From Bordetella parapertussis (GTDB taxonomy: Bacteria; Pseudomonadota; Gammaproteobacteria; Burkholderiales; SG8-41), in contig CAMATZ010000001.1 in the NCBI GenBank assembly GCA_945861275.1, positions 62,001-126,000 on the forward strand: 64,000 bases of DNA, given 5' to 3'. Positions 17,800 to 25,588 of the stretch are shown in pieces. The notes beneath the pieces are model-generated. The model saw only the letters and a list, made by a program, of their open reading frames with translations, did no database searches and was not told the DNA's origin. A program made the position numbers and the translations under genes. Each line of letters opens with the position of its first letter. The first letter of the stretch is position 1.

Positions 17800-18327
17800 A
17801 TGCGTTCGACTCTGAAGGATCCCCCTCACATCATCGCACATCGCATCGCGGCGAGTGGCTCTATTCCCAATCACCCGCGCTGGCCGCTGCTGGTGTACTC
17901 GGGTGTGGTGGCGGCCGCGCCAGCAGAACTGGCTGCGGCGTTCGAAGAACTGTTCGACCACAATGGCTGGCCGGCAGCGTGGCGCAACGGCATTTACCCG
18001 TTTCATCACTTTCACTGCGATGCGCACGAAGTACTCGGTGTCTACAGCGGCGAAGTGACAGCGCAGTTCGGCGGGGACGATGGGATAGTGGTTACCGCGC
18101 GGCCCGGTGACGTCATCGTGCTGCCCGCGGGCACGGGGCATAAGAAGCTCTCATCGCGTGGTGCGCTGGGGATCGTGGGCGCCTATCCGGCGGGCCAGCG
18201 TCCCGACATGTGCACGCCGTTGCTGTCGAGCCCGAAGCGAAGTGCGGCCGCCATAGCGCGCGTTGCGCTACCGCAACGCGATCCGGTTTACGGTGAAGGC
18301 GGACCACTGCTCGCCCACTGGAAATGA
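17800..18327 (+). CDS. Cupin-domain protein
   Basis: A 175-residue cupin. The first motif, HFHCDAHEVLGVYSGEVTAQFG (shown here in part: HFHCDAHEVLG), lies near residues 68-78. The second, PGDVIVLPAGTGHKKL, is near 103-118, so all expected metal ligands are visible. GGAGG at 17788-17793 precedes the ATG. It resembles YjlB-type cupins. Divergent from the jelly-roll gene and the last gene before the cassette array, with which its 3' side forms the boundary. Confidence 0.78.
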   Translation: MRSTLKDPPHIIAHRIAASGSIPNHPRWPLLVYSGVVAAAPAELAAAFEELFDHNGWPAAWRNGIYPFHHFHCDAHEVLGVYSGEVTAQFGGDDGIVVTARPGDVIVLPAGTGHKKLSSRGALGIVGAYPAGQRPDMCTPLLSSPKRSAAAIARVALPQRDPVYGEGGPLLAHWK

Positions 18328-18352
18328 GGATCGGTGGTTTGTAGGCTGCGAC

Positions 18353-18417
18353 GCTAACTCACCCGCGCTAGTTCAAATCCTGTACTGAACGTGGAGCCCA
18401 GCGGCGCAGGGTTAGAT
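18353..18417 (-). other. Possible terminal attC site of the cassette array
   Basis: On the minus strand R'' ATCTAAC (18417-18411) contains the TAA stop of the upstream gene and is followed 65 bp on by GTTAGCG. The arms CGCCGCTGG and CTAGCGCGG pair with one bulged base, as expected of attC, but the second core site departs from GTTRRRY. It could be a degenerate last attC or the array/chromosome junction. Confidence 0.5.
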
Positions 18418-19083
18418 TTTTCGCACATAGAGGCGCCTATAAATCGGAATTCCCGCCGCGTTTGGTCGAAGTTTTACGGCGCGTTCCAAGAAACTCGCAA
18501 CGTCTATGCCGCGCTCCAAAAGACTACGACGCTCAGCCTCTCCGAGACGTTCCAGCTTCGCGCCGTATAGGGTCCAATCTGGCACCTCTGCCGTGCGCCC
18601 AGTATCAATGTCGGCGACAAGCAATGTAGCTACTTTCTGCGCCCCCGCGTATTCCTTCATAGGGAGCGTACGAAAATACTCCGGTACGTGATCAGGCATC
18701 CGAAAGTACGAGATGTCTTTTCTGCTTTTGAACTTGGTCAAAAGTGCCACAATCTGCTTACGTTCCGGGTATTCGCTTGTATCAATGTTCCCATCCGTGG
18801 CCTGAGCTAAATATAGGCTCCATCTGTTTGGCGTTTGAAATCTTGCGTGCAGCATAGCGTGGCAACGATGGCATAGCGCGACGCAGGACTGCCAATAGTC
18901 TTCGAGCGTTGGTCCGTATTCTTCTGCGTGGTAGGGGACACAGCTCTGTTCAAGACGCGCTCGGCAACCGAGGCACTCGATCGCAGGCTTGAGCAGTCCT
19001 TTTGAGCGCGCGTGGTAGTAGTGCTTGTCGCGACCATGACGAACGAACGCCGGCCAACCGTTGTAAGGCAATCCATCGGCCAC
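18412..19083 (-). CDS. Cassette gene 3: HNH-like zinc-ribbon protein
   Basis: A 223-residue protein. Near residue 37 CLGCRARL, then H..EEYG at about 52, then CVALCHRCHAMLHAR near 67-81. This gives two CxxC pairs around His residues, as in HNH/McrA-type nucleases, although the typical final N/H spacing is not certain. The C-terminal 130 residues are unrecognised. Starts at GTG 19083 with CGGAGG 7 nt upstream, directly behind the attC core site. Base composition is clearly lower in GC than the chromosome. Its TAA stop is inside the following attC-like site. Mobile cassette origin is well supported; nuclease activity is inferred. Confidence 0.75.
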   Translation of the reverse strand: MADGLPYNGWPAFVRHGRDKHYYHARSKGLLKPAIECLGCRARLEQSCVPYHAEEYGPTLEDYWQSCVALCHRCHAMLHARFQTPNRWSLYLAQATDGNIDTSEYPERKQIVALLTKFKSRKDISYFRMPDHVPEYFRTLPMKEYAGAQKVATLLVADIDTGRTAEVPDWTLYGAKLERLGEAERRSLLERGIDVASFLERAVKLRPNAAGIPIYRRLYVRKI

Positions 19084-19099
19084 AGAAACCTCCGAAAAA

Positions 19100-19186
19100 A
19101 TCTAACGTTTTGGTGAACGGCGGGCCGCGACGCCGATTGATGCAGCCGCTGCACTGGCGGCCCGTCCGCTCGACCTAAAGTTAGAG
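19100..19186 (-). other. attC recombination site between cassettes 2 and 3
   Basis: 87 bp. On the minus strand R'' CTCTAAC (19186-19180) and R' GTTAGAT (19106-19100) flank two long arms. Arm TTTAGGTCGAGCGGACGGGC pairs with the reverse complement of the other arm (TTTTGGTGAACGGCGGGC) with two single-base bulges, the hallmark extrahelical bases of integron attC sites. The stop codon of the preceding gene lies in R''. Confidence 0.93.
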
Positions 19187-20020
19187 GGCTGCGCCTTCAT
19201 TGCTCGGCGGCTCATATGTGTACGTAATCCTAGAAGTCAATTCGGTCATTGCGTAGTGAACAAACTGTTGACCAAGCTCTGTCAATTCGTATTGATCTTC
19301 GTCATCAAAAGCAGAGGTAAGCACCCGTGAACCGCCGCCGGTACTACGTTTTGCGGCTGGCTTTGAAACAAAGTTGCCATGGTAGTCCGTGTCGCGGTGC
19401 TGCCGAATAACCCCGCCGGTGCTGAGATCGCGAATTAGCAATTTGTACAAATCGGCATCTGCTGAGTCTTCGCGGACCTGACCTTTGCCAATTTTTCGCC
19501 AGATTGCGCCGCGAGTGATGCCATTAGTGTTGTAGATAGCCCCAATTACTTTAAAGTGAAGTACTGAGTATTGGCCGATCCAATCGATGAACATGCGGAC
19601 GACGTCATCGCTTGAAAGATCCGAAGTGGCAGCATTGCAAAGAACATTGCGAATTAATACTCGTTTGTCCTCACTTTCTGCCCCTGCCCAGTCACGAAAG
19701 GTTTTTTTGACAAGGGACTGAAACTCTTTGCTTTCAACACGTTTTGCAATTTTTTCATCTTGTAGGTTAACGCGAGCCATGATCTCGATAACTGTGGCTT
19801 CCTTTTCACGGATTTCTTCTTCGAGCATACGAACCCACTGCTCAAAGAACCTGTTTACCTTCGCTTGTTCTTTCTCTGACCATGCACCTGCGATGGCAGA
19901 AAGGATTCCACCGACTACCGGAACGACCCCGCTCGCCACTTGAAGCGCGCCCCGATAAACCTTACCAGACTTGCCTTCGTCAGGCATTTCATCGTCGGAT
20001 TTGGGTGCATCGGCGACCAT
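19181..20020 (-). CDS. Cassette gene 2: unknown protein with a hydrophobic segment and winged-helix-like C-terminus
   Basis: 279 residues, no recognised family. Acidic N-terminus (KSDDEMPDEGKSG). Then a Gly/Val-rich hydrophobic stretch (VASGVVPVVGGILSAIAGAW, about residues 28-47). Then a charged helical region (EQWVRMLEEEIREKEATVIE) that may be coiled coil. The last third has the look of a winged helix: GAIWRKIGKGQV, LLIRDLSTGGVIRQH, and a wing ending in YELTELGQQFVHYA. The ATG at 20020 is 14 nt after the attC core; GAGG within GTTAGAGGGC may serve as ribosome site. It lies between two nuclease-like cassette genes. A defence or toxin-like role is possible but not shown. Confidence 0.72.
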   Translation of the reverse strand: MVADAPKSDDEMPDEGKSGKVYRGALQVASGVVPVVGGILSAIAGAWSEKEQAKVNRFFEQWVRMLEEEIREKEATVIEIMARVNLQDEKIAKRVESKEFQSLVKKTFRDWAGAESEDKRVLIRNVLCNAATSDLSSDDVVRMFIDWIGQYSVLHFKVIGAIYNTNGITRGAIWRKIGKGQVREDSADADLYKLLIRDLSTGGVIRQHRDTDYHGNFVSKPAAKRSTGGGSRVLTSAFDDEDQYELTELGQQFVHYAMTELTSRITYTYEPPSNEGAAL

Positions 20021-20027
20021 CGAAGCC

Positions 20028-20114
20028 CTCTAACGTCTTGGTGAACGGCGGGCCGCGAGGACGTTTAATATTGCGACCACGCTGGCGGCCCGTCCGTTCG
20101 ACGTAAAGTTAGAT
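20028..20114 (-). other. attC recombination site between cassettes 1 and 2
   Basis: 87 bp. R'' ATCTAAC (20114-20108) and R' GTTAGAG (20034-20028) on the minus strand. Arm TTTACGTCGAACGGACGGGC pairs with TCTTGGTGAACGGCGGGC (reverse complement of the other arm) with two single-base bulges. Its arms are nearly identical to those of the attC at 19100-19186, as within one integron array. Confidence 0.94.
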
Positions 20115-20987
20115 TTCGTCAACACGTGCGCCTTTGCCAAGATTGCACTCACGGCAGAGAATTCGCAAATTGTCGAGAACGGTTTCGCCCCCTAAGGCCC
20201 ACGGCATTTTGTGGTCTACGTGAATTTCCGCAGGCGGTTCCGAGCGCGGCCCGCGACCGCACAGAAGACAGCGATTGCCATCACGTAGCAAGACTTTGTA
20301 ACGAAGACCCAGTGGAATGTCTCTAGGGCCGCGATCCTGAAGTGCAGGGGTGACATCCGGTTGCTGAACTGGCTCAGCCGGTGGCGTCTCGCCAGAGACT
20401 GGATCACTGTTTACGCGTTGGACAAAAGCCGCGAGTGCCTTTCGCCAAGTACCCCAGCGCAGAATATATGCCTTTGAGCCAACAACCGATGGGGCGCGGT
20501 TCATTTCATCATGCTGCGGAGGACGACCGTAGTGGGTCCATAGGCTAAGCATGTTTTCAAAGCAATCTTCGTCTGTATATCGTTTTCCAAGTGAAGACTG
20601 GCCGAGTTCAGCAGCAACAAGCGCAGCATTCCAGGATCCAAACAGGCGCCTTACGGGGCCGTCCGTCATTCCGGTATGTGCTTGAAACTCTTGGCGCGTG
20701 AGGACGTTCTTCTGAAGCTTCTCTGCAGTAGCCTTGATCGCTCGCAGTATGTCGCCGCGGTCCTTGCTAACACTGGCGTCGTCAAACCGATCTCCTAAGC
20801 CTGCGGCTTCCAGAGCTCCTTTCCAGCCGCCAAAGCGTTTCCGCAAGGTTGATCCGTGAACCTTCGCGAGTGCTGAGAACTGGGTAATAGTCAGTTTCGG
20901 AGTGTGGATAAGACCGGCAACTCGGCGCAATTCGTTAAGAAGCGAAGAGTCGTCATAGGAGTCCAGATGCTCAAGCTCGAAGCGCAT
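20109..20987 (-). CDS. Cassette gene 1: HNH endonuclease with three homing-endonuclease-associated repeats
   Basis: 292 residues from ATG 20987 (MRFELEHLD), chosen because the longer frame to 21053 crosses the cassette boundary GTTAGAT. Three ~55-residue repeats precede the nuclease, each ending in a FGGW/FGSW/WGTW-K/N-AL motif (near residues 53, 115 and 180), as in the HNH-repeat family. The C-terminal HNH domain has CLLCGRGPR, IHVDHKMPWALGG, NLRILCRECNLGKG. The protein is likely DNA-binding and DNA-cleaving. Its TAA stop is inside the R'' core of the following attC. GC is lower than in surrounding chromosome. Confidence 0.87.
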   Translation of the reverse strand: MRFELEHLDSYDDSSLLNELRRVAGLIHTPKLTITQFSALAKVHGSTLRKRFGGWKGALEAAGLGDRFDDASVSKDRGDILRAIKATAEKLQKNVLTRQEFQAHTGMTDGPVRRLFGSWNAALVAAELGQSSLGKRYTDEDCFENMLSLWTHYGRPPQHDEMNRAPSVVGSKAYILRWGTWRKALAAFVQRVNSDPVSGETPPAEPVQQPDVTPALQDRGPRDIPLGLRYKVLLRDGNRCLLCGRGPRSEPPAEIHVDHKMPWALGGETVLDNLRILCRECNLGKGARVDEI

Positions 20988-21002
20988 GTAATTCGCCGAG
21001 AA

Positions 21003-21217
21003 ATCTAACGTTGAAATATAGACCCGAAAAGGCAAATAGAAAACTACCTGCATTGTCGGAGCGCTATTGTTTCACACATGAAATCATATAGTTAGAAACG
21101 AATCCTGAGATGCTTTCATTTTGCTCAAGACACGGAAAAAGAATTGTAACGGTAAATCAATATGTTATTTTGATGCAATGTGCCGATGTATATCTGAACG
21201 CGGTTTGCCTCGGCTGC
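21003..21217 (-). other. Upstream edge of the cassette array (attI-like core) and AT-rich leader
   Basis: GTTAGAT at 21009-21003 (minus strand) is the first core site, 15 bp before cassette gene 1. The preceding ~95 bp does not fold like an attC, so this may be a remnant attI or a chromosomal insertion point. The stretch 21010-21190 is AT-rich; TTTTCT-17-TATATT near 21019-21047 is a weak candidate promoter reading into the array. No integrase gene lies on either strand here. Confidence 0.55.
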
Positions 21218-21370
21218 CCCATGCCCCGCTGCGTGCCCTTCGGCTGTGGCCGTCATCACGTTGCGCGGCGCCAGACAATCGCCGATCAGCGTGATTGGTG
21301 CCACGTCGTTCACCGCGGTGTCGGGCAGCTTGTAAAGCACCGCGTTCGTGGCGTAGCTGGCCGACAACAT
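21218..21370 (-). pseudogene. C-terminal fragment of a dienoyl-CoA-reductase-like flavoenzyme
   Basis: The minus strand encodes ITLIGDCLAPRNVMTATAEGH followed by AAG, nearly identical to the C-terminal 30 residues of the intact enzyme at 31066-33042. About 50 residues are preserved without the rest of the gene. It lies between the cassette array and the next operon. Confidence 0.8.
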
Positions 21371-21417
21371 GATTATGGTATAGATTTCTCGCTAATTTCA
21401 CCAACCAGGAGAGCAAC

Positions 21418-21999
21418 ATGGCCCAGCCCGTTGATCCGAACGAAGTTCTCATGACCGGCGAGAATTCTTTTATCCGTCTAAGCGCGGACGGCGGCAAGAC
21501 GCATTCGTCCCGCGTAAGCCATTGGCGCGTGCTGTGGTGCGCGGCGGGTTCAGGGCACGCAATGTTCCTGCAGTCGCCGCTCATCGAGAACCGCGTGCAG
21601 ATCTACAGCGACAACGTTGCCGTGGCACGCTGGCTCCAGCGCACGATCGAGACGCTGCTCTATCCCGCATTCGCGGACACCTCGCTACCGGTGTGCGCCG
21701 CGCAGTTCTCCCGCGCCGGTGACCCGCGCTCGACGGCGGTCGAGACGGTCATCGCTGGAACCGAGCGCATCGTGCTGACTTGGTACGACTGCATCGAGCC
21801 TTACGTGCTCACCATGGCGCCCGGCATGAACAATCGTCCCATCGGCGTATTCAGCACGTTCTTTCCCGCCAAGTCGGCACAGATCGAACTCAATGGTCGC
21901 TTCGCACCCGACGCGCCATGGATGGAGATGCGTGGAGATCGCCAGTCGACGAGCGCATGCCTGGCATGGTCAGAAACGTGGGTCAAACCACGCGGGTAG
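21418..21999 (+). CDS. Conserved-looking protein of unknown function
   Basis: 193 residues, family not recognised. It is soluble-looking, with no signal peptide or membrane segment. It has several aromatic/His/Cys residues (VSHWRVLWCAAGSGHAMF near 33-50, LTWYDCIEPYVLTMAPG near 120-136, and a C-terminal SETWVKPRG). AGGAG at 21408-21412, 6 nt before the ATG, supports translation. It precedes an M20 carbamoylase-type hydrolase and a Bug receptor on the same strand, so it probably takes part in the same catabolic function. Confidence 0.7.
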   Translation: MAQPVDPNEVLMTGENSFIRLSADGGKTHSSRVSHWRVLWCAAGSGHAMFLQSPLIENRVQIYSDNVAVARWLQRTIETLLYPAFADTSLPVCAAQFSRAGDPRSTAVETVIAGTERIVLTWYDCIEPYVLTMAPGMNNRPIGVFSTFFPAKSAQIELNGRFAPDAPWMEMRGDRQSTSACLAWSETWVKPRG

Positions 22000-22077
22000 C
22001 GGTCACCGGGAGCAGGAACGCATTTCTGCGAACCTCGCGATCGGTTTCAACCCTGGGCCGCCGCGCGTCGCTAATTT

Positions 22078-23382
22078 ATGCCAAGCACACCGCTATCCGC
22101 CGAACGCCTCGCTGCTGCCGTCGAAGCCTCCATGCCGCTCGCGCAGGCGCTTTTCGACGAGGCTCGCGCGACGACTGCCGATGAGGTCGGTGTCAATCGC
22201 GAGCCCTACGGCAAGGGTGAACAGCTCGCGCTCGACCTGCTGGGGCGCGCCGCGGACGAGCTCGGCCTCGAGAAATGCAGCGACCCTTTCGGCAATCTTT
22301 ACCTGACGCTGCCTGGAGTCGACCGCGCGGCGCCCGCGTGGCTTGCAGGATCTCATGTCGACTCCGTACCGAGCGGCGGCAACTACGACGGTTTTGCCGG
22401 TGTCGTCGCGGGAATCACGGCATTGGCCGCGTTTCGGCGCAGCCGTTTCGTGCCGCCGTGCGACGTCACGGTGATGGCCATACGCGCGGAAGAACTGTCC
22501 GCGTGGTACGGGGGCCAGCATGATGGCCATATCGGCAGCCGCGCCGCGCTGGGGCTGCTGCCGGCGACGGAACTCGATACCGCCATCAACAGCCGCACCG
22601 GCAAGACACTGCGTACTCATATGCAGGAAGCGGGGGCCGATCCCGCGCGCGTCGGGCGTGGCGCACCGCATCTGTCACCGGCGAAGTTCAGAGGCTATCT
22701 CGAACTTCACATCGAACAGGGACCGGTGCTCGAAGCGCGTGGCATCCCTGTCGGCGTCGTTACCGCGATCCGGGGCGCGATGCGCGGGCGCTCTTGTCGC
22801 TGCCTGGGCGCGTATACCCATTCGGGCGCAGTACCACACGACTACCGCAGCGATGCGGTGATGGCGACCGTAGAGCTGGTGCACGAACTCGACAGCGAGT
22901 GGTCTTGCGTGCGCGCCGACGGCGGCGATCTCGTCTTCACGGTGGGCAAGTTTTTTACAGACGACAAGCAACATGCGCTCACCAAGGTGCCGGGCGAGGT
23001 CGGGTTCACCCTCGAGTTTCGCAGCCAGGACGAGAAGACGCTTAGCGCGATGCAGTCGCTGGTGGTGCGGTTTTCATCGCAGATCGCGCAGCGCCGCCGG
23101 GTGCGCTTTGATTTTGCGCCGTTCTCGCTGCTACGGCCCGCCGCGATGGACGCGCAGTTGCGCGAACGGATGCTCGCCGGCTGCCGCAACCTCGGCATTG
23201 CGGCGATGGAGATTCCAAGCGGCGCTGGCCACGACGCTCAGGATTTCGCCAACGCGGGCTACCGCGCCGGTATGATCTTCGTTCGCAACAGCCACGGCAG
23301 CCATAATCCGCTCGAAGCGATGGACATGGCGGACTTTGCGCTCGGCACACGGCTGCTCACCGGAATGCTCGCCACTCTGTGA
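22078..23382 (+). CDS. M20-family amidohydrolase (N-carbamoyl-L-amino-acid hydrolase/ureidoglycolate-type)
   Basis: 434-residue dinuclear metal hydrolase of the hydantoinase/carbamoylase group, which splits N-carbamoyl amino acids or ureido acids to the amine, CO2 and ammonia. Metal-binding segment GSHVDSVPSGGNYDG (His93, Asp95/Asp104) is present, followed by a double-acidic RAEELSAW. ELHIEQGPVLE supplies the His-Glu of the dimerisation lid, and the C-terminal GAGHDAQD and SHGSHNPLEAM close the site. All expected ligands are visible. ATG 22078 lies 78 bp after the unknown gene. The D-carbamoylase at 24584 is on the opposite strand, so both carbamoyl enantiomers might be used. Confidence 0.87.
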   Translation: MPSTPLSAERLAAAVEASMPLAQALFDEARATTADEVGVNREPYGKGEQLALDLLGRAADELGLEKCSDPFGNLYLTLPGVDRAAPAWLAGSHVDSVPSGGNYDGFAGVVAGITALAAFRRSRFVPPCDVTVMAIRAEELSAWYGGQHDGHIGSRAALGLLPATELDTAINSRTGKTLRTHMQEAGADPARVGRGAPHLSPAKFRGYLELHIEQGPVLEARGIPVGVVTAIRGAMRGRSCRCLGAYTHSGAVPHDYRSDAVMATVELVHELDSEWSCVRADGGDLVFTVGKFFTDDKQHALTKVPGEVGFTLEFRSQDEKTLSAMQSLVVRFSSQIAQRRRVRFDFAPFSLLRPAAMDAQLRERMLAGCRNLGIAAMEIPSGAGHDAQDFANAGYRAGMIFVRNSHGSHNPLEAMDMADFALGTRLLTGMLATL

Positions 23383-23413
23383 TGCGCCTGATTTCTGGAA
23401 GGTTGTGCCGCTG

Positions 23414-24400
23414 ATGGATTCAAAACGTGTTCTTTTGCCGCGTCCCACCCGCGCCGTCGTGCTGACGTTGGGCCTCGCCGCCGCATCCGTGCACTCGCAG
23501 GATTACCCAGGCAAGCCTATCCGCATGATTGTCCCGTTCGCCGCCGCAGGCATACTCGACATCGTGGCGCGTGCGGTGGGCGAGCGACTTGGCGGCTCGC
23601 TCGGACAACAGGTCGTCATTGATAACCGCGGTGGCGCCGGCGGCGTTATTGGCGTCGAAATCGCGGCGCGCGCCGCACCCGACGGCTACACGCTGCTTAC
23701 CGGCCACATCGGTACGCACGCGATAAACGCGAGCCTCTATCCGAAGCTCGGCTATGATCCCATCAACGATTTCGCGCCGATCACCCTCGCCGCGATGTTT
23801 CCGCTAGGCCTGTTCGTGCATCCCGCGGTTCAGGCGCAATCCGTTCCTGAACTGATCGCGCTCGCAAAGTCGAAGCCGGGCCGCGTAGACTTCGCTTCCG
23901 TTGGCAGCGGCAGTCCCACGCACATGGCAGGCGAGATGCTGAAGGCGATGGCGCGCGTGGACATCGTTCACGTGCCATACAAGGGCAACGCCGCAGCGCT
24001 TAACGATCTCATCGGCGGGCGCGTACACATGTTCTTCAGCAATCTCGTAACGGCGATGCCGCACGCGCGTTCGGGAAGATTGCGCGCAATCGCTGTGTCG
24101 ACGGCGCGGCGTTCACAGCAGGCGCCGGAGCTGCCGACCATCGCGGAATCGGGGGTGCCGGGTTACGATGTGACGAACTGGATCGGCATGTTTGCGCCGG
24201 CCGCAACGCCGCGTCCGATTGTGCTGCGGCTCAACCACGACATCGCCGCCATCCTCAATGCGCCCGAGATGAAGGAGCGCTTCCGCGCGCAGGGCGTGGA
24301 TCTGGTCGGCAGCACGCCGGAAGCATTCGCGGCGTTTATCCGCTCAGAGCTGGCGAAATGGCGTAAGGTAGTGAAAGAGTCCGGCGCTACAATCGGCTGA
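23414..24400 (+). CDS. Bug-type TTT solute-binding receptor (copy 2)
   Basis: Periplasmic solute receptor, 328 residues from ATG 23414 (the open frame extends upstream into the previous gene, without signal sequence). Signal peptide around VVLTLGLAAASVHSQ, then DYPGKPIRMIVPFAAAGILDI. The loop QQVVIDNRGGAGGVIG and VPYKGNAAALNDLIGG are typical. One unusual point is that the phosphate-like GGxxD loop reads AAAGILDI, lacking the usual double Gly. It is downstream of the carbamoylase-type hydrolase, consistent with uptake of its substrate. Confidence 0.93.
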   Translation: MDSKRVLLPRPTRAVVLTLGLAAASVHSQDYPGKPIRMIVPFAAAGILDIVARAVGERLGGSLGQQVVIDNRGGAGGVIGVEIAARAAPDGYTLLTGHIGTHAINASLYPKLGYDPINDFAPITLAAMFPLGLFVHPAVQAQSVPELIALAKSKPGRVDFASVGSGSPTHMAGEMLKAMARVDIVHVPYKGNAAALNDLIGGRVHMFFSNLVTAMPHARSGRLRAIAVSTARRSQQAPELPTIAESGVPGYDVTNWIGMFAPAATPRPIVLRLNHDIAAILNAPEMKERFRAQGVDLVGSTPEAFAAFIRSELAKWRKVVKESGATIG

Positions 24401-24427
24401 TATCCATAACCCTGGAAAAAGCATTTG

Positions 24428-24550
24428 CCACAGAGGACACAGAGACACACAGAGGAAAATCAAGAGCATAAATCGGTTTGCGACTCCCACCCGTTGGGTG
24501 AGTGTGCAGCGTTAGCGTAACTCTTTGAATTTCTCTGTGTTCTCTGTGGC
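24428..24550. repeat. Inverted repeat (CCACAGAGGACACAGAG...) between convergent genes
   Basis: CCACAGAGGACACAGAGAC (from 24428) is matched in reverse by TCTCTGTGTTCTCTGTGG (to 24549). The arms flank ~70 bp. It lies between the ends of two converging operons and could serve as a bidirectional terminator or simply be an interspersed repeat. Confidence 0.7.
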
Positions 24551-24583
24551 TGAACTGCTGTTTTTTGGGTTACAGGATTCGTC

Positions 24584-25534
24584 TTACAGACCTTCCGCCG
24601 GGGTGATCTCGGCGCCAATACGATCAACGATCAGCCGGTAGTGCTCGGGTCGGCGGTGTGCTGCAAAGTTGAACATCGTACGCTTGAGATCGGCGGCGAG
24701 GTCGAGGTCCGCGTTGAAACAGATCACCTCATCTTCTTCGCTGACTGATTTTGCCGCGATCTCGCCCGTTGGCGCGACAATCAGCGAATGCCCGAACATC
24801 CGATTGCCATCCTCAAAACCGCACTTTGCTGTCTCCACCAGCCAGGTCGCGTTCTGGAAAGCCATAGCCTGCGCCATGATGAGGTGATGATGCACACGCA
24901 GCGCCGGCGGTTCCGCATAGCTCAGGTTTTCGCTGGGCGTGTTAAAACCCAGTGCAACGAGCTCGGCCCCCTGCAGCGCGAGCACGCGGAAAGCCTCCGG
25001 CCAGCGCCGGTCGTTGCAGATCAACATTCCGGTGATCGTGTTCATGAAACGCCACACGCGAAACCCCAGGTCGCCGACTTCGAAATATTTTTTTTCCAGG
25101 TGCTGAAATGCAGCGTCCGGCTTATGCTCCGCGTGCCCGGGAAGGTGAATTTTGCGGTATTTTCCAGCGATCGAACCATCCGGCCCGACCAGGATCGCTG
25201 TGTTAAAGCGGCGCGTGCGGCCCGCCTCCTGAACCAATTCCGCATACCCAATGTAGAAGCCCATGCCGAGTTTCTTTGCTTCGTCGAAGAGCGGCTGTGT
25301 TTCAGCGGAAGGCATGGTGGCTTCGAAGAACCGGCGATCGACTTTGGCGAGGTCTGCGTACCAATGGCGCGGGAAAAATGTCGTGAACGCGAGTTCGGGA
25401 AACACCACAAACTTAGCACCCATGCCGTGCGCCTCGCGCAGCAGGTTCACCAGCCGCTTGGTAGCTGAGGTTCGTGTGTCTGAGAGGTGTAGCGGCCCAA
25501 GCTGTGCCGCTGCCATTCGCAAGTGTCGGGCCAT
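24584..25534 (-). CDS. N-carbamoyl-D-amino-acid hydrolase (D-carbamoylase), nitrilase superfamily
   Basis: 316 residues, close to the 304 of the Agrobacterium enzyme that converts N-carbamoyl-D-amino acids to D-amino acids. Catalytic residues are visible: Glu47 in VVFPELAFTTFFPR, Lys128 in YRKIHLPGH and Cys173 in ICNDRRWPEAFRV. The FQHLEKKYFEVGDLGF and SLIVAPTGEI segments and the terminal FNFAAHRRPEHY also match that family. It is the last gene of a five-gene minus-strand operon. It is possible that the true substrate is another ureido compound. Confidence 0.88.
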   Translation of the reverse strand: MARHLRMAAAQLGPLHLSDTRTSATKRLVNLLREAHGMGAKFVVFPELAFTTFFPRHWYADLAKVDRRFFEATMPSAETQPLFDEAKKLGMGFYIGYAELVQEAGRTRRFNTAILVGPDGSIAGKYRKIHLPGHAEHKPDAAFQHLEKKYFEVGDLGFRVWRFMNTITGMLICNDRRWPEAFRVLALQGAELVALGFNTPSENLSYAEPPALRVHHHLIMAQAMAFQNATWLVETAKCGFEDGNRMFGHSLIVAPTGEIAAKSVSEEDEVICFNADLDLAADLKRTMFNFAAHRRPEHYRLIVDRIGAEITPAEGL

Positions 25535-25588
25535 ACGCGCCTCAGCGTTGAAGGAATTTCAGATTAACGGGCGTACACCAACGGATGC

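Noticed and set aside
18352-18400. GTTCAAATCC near 18370, resembling a tRNA T-loop
   Set aside because: The flanking bases cannot form the T-stem and no acceptor, D or anticodon arm is visible; the sequence is better explained as the loop of an attC-like site.
21003-21097. A third full attC between TTCTAAC (near 21097) and GTTAGAT (21003-21009)
   Set aside because: Core sites have suitable spacing but the arms between them are not complementary, so only the single GTTAGAT core is reported as an array edge.
24428-24550. Possible CRISPR-like or direct-repeat array suggested by CACAGAG repeats
   Set aside because: The repeats are two short inverted arms, not regularly spaced direct repeats; no cas genes are present.
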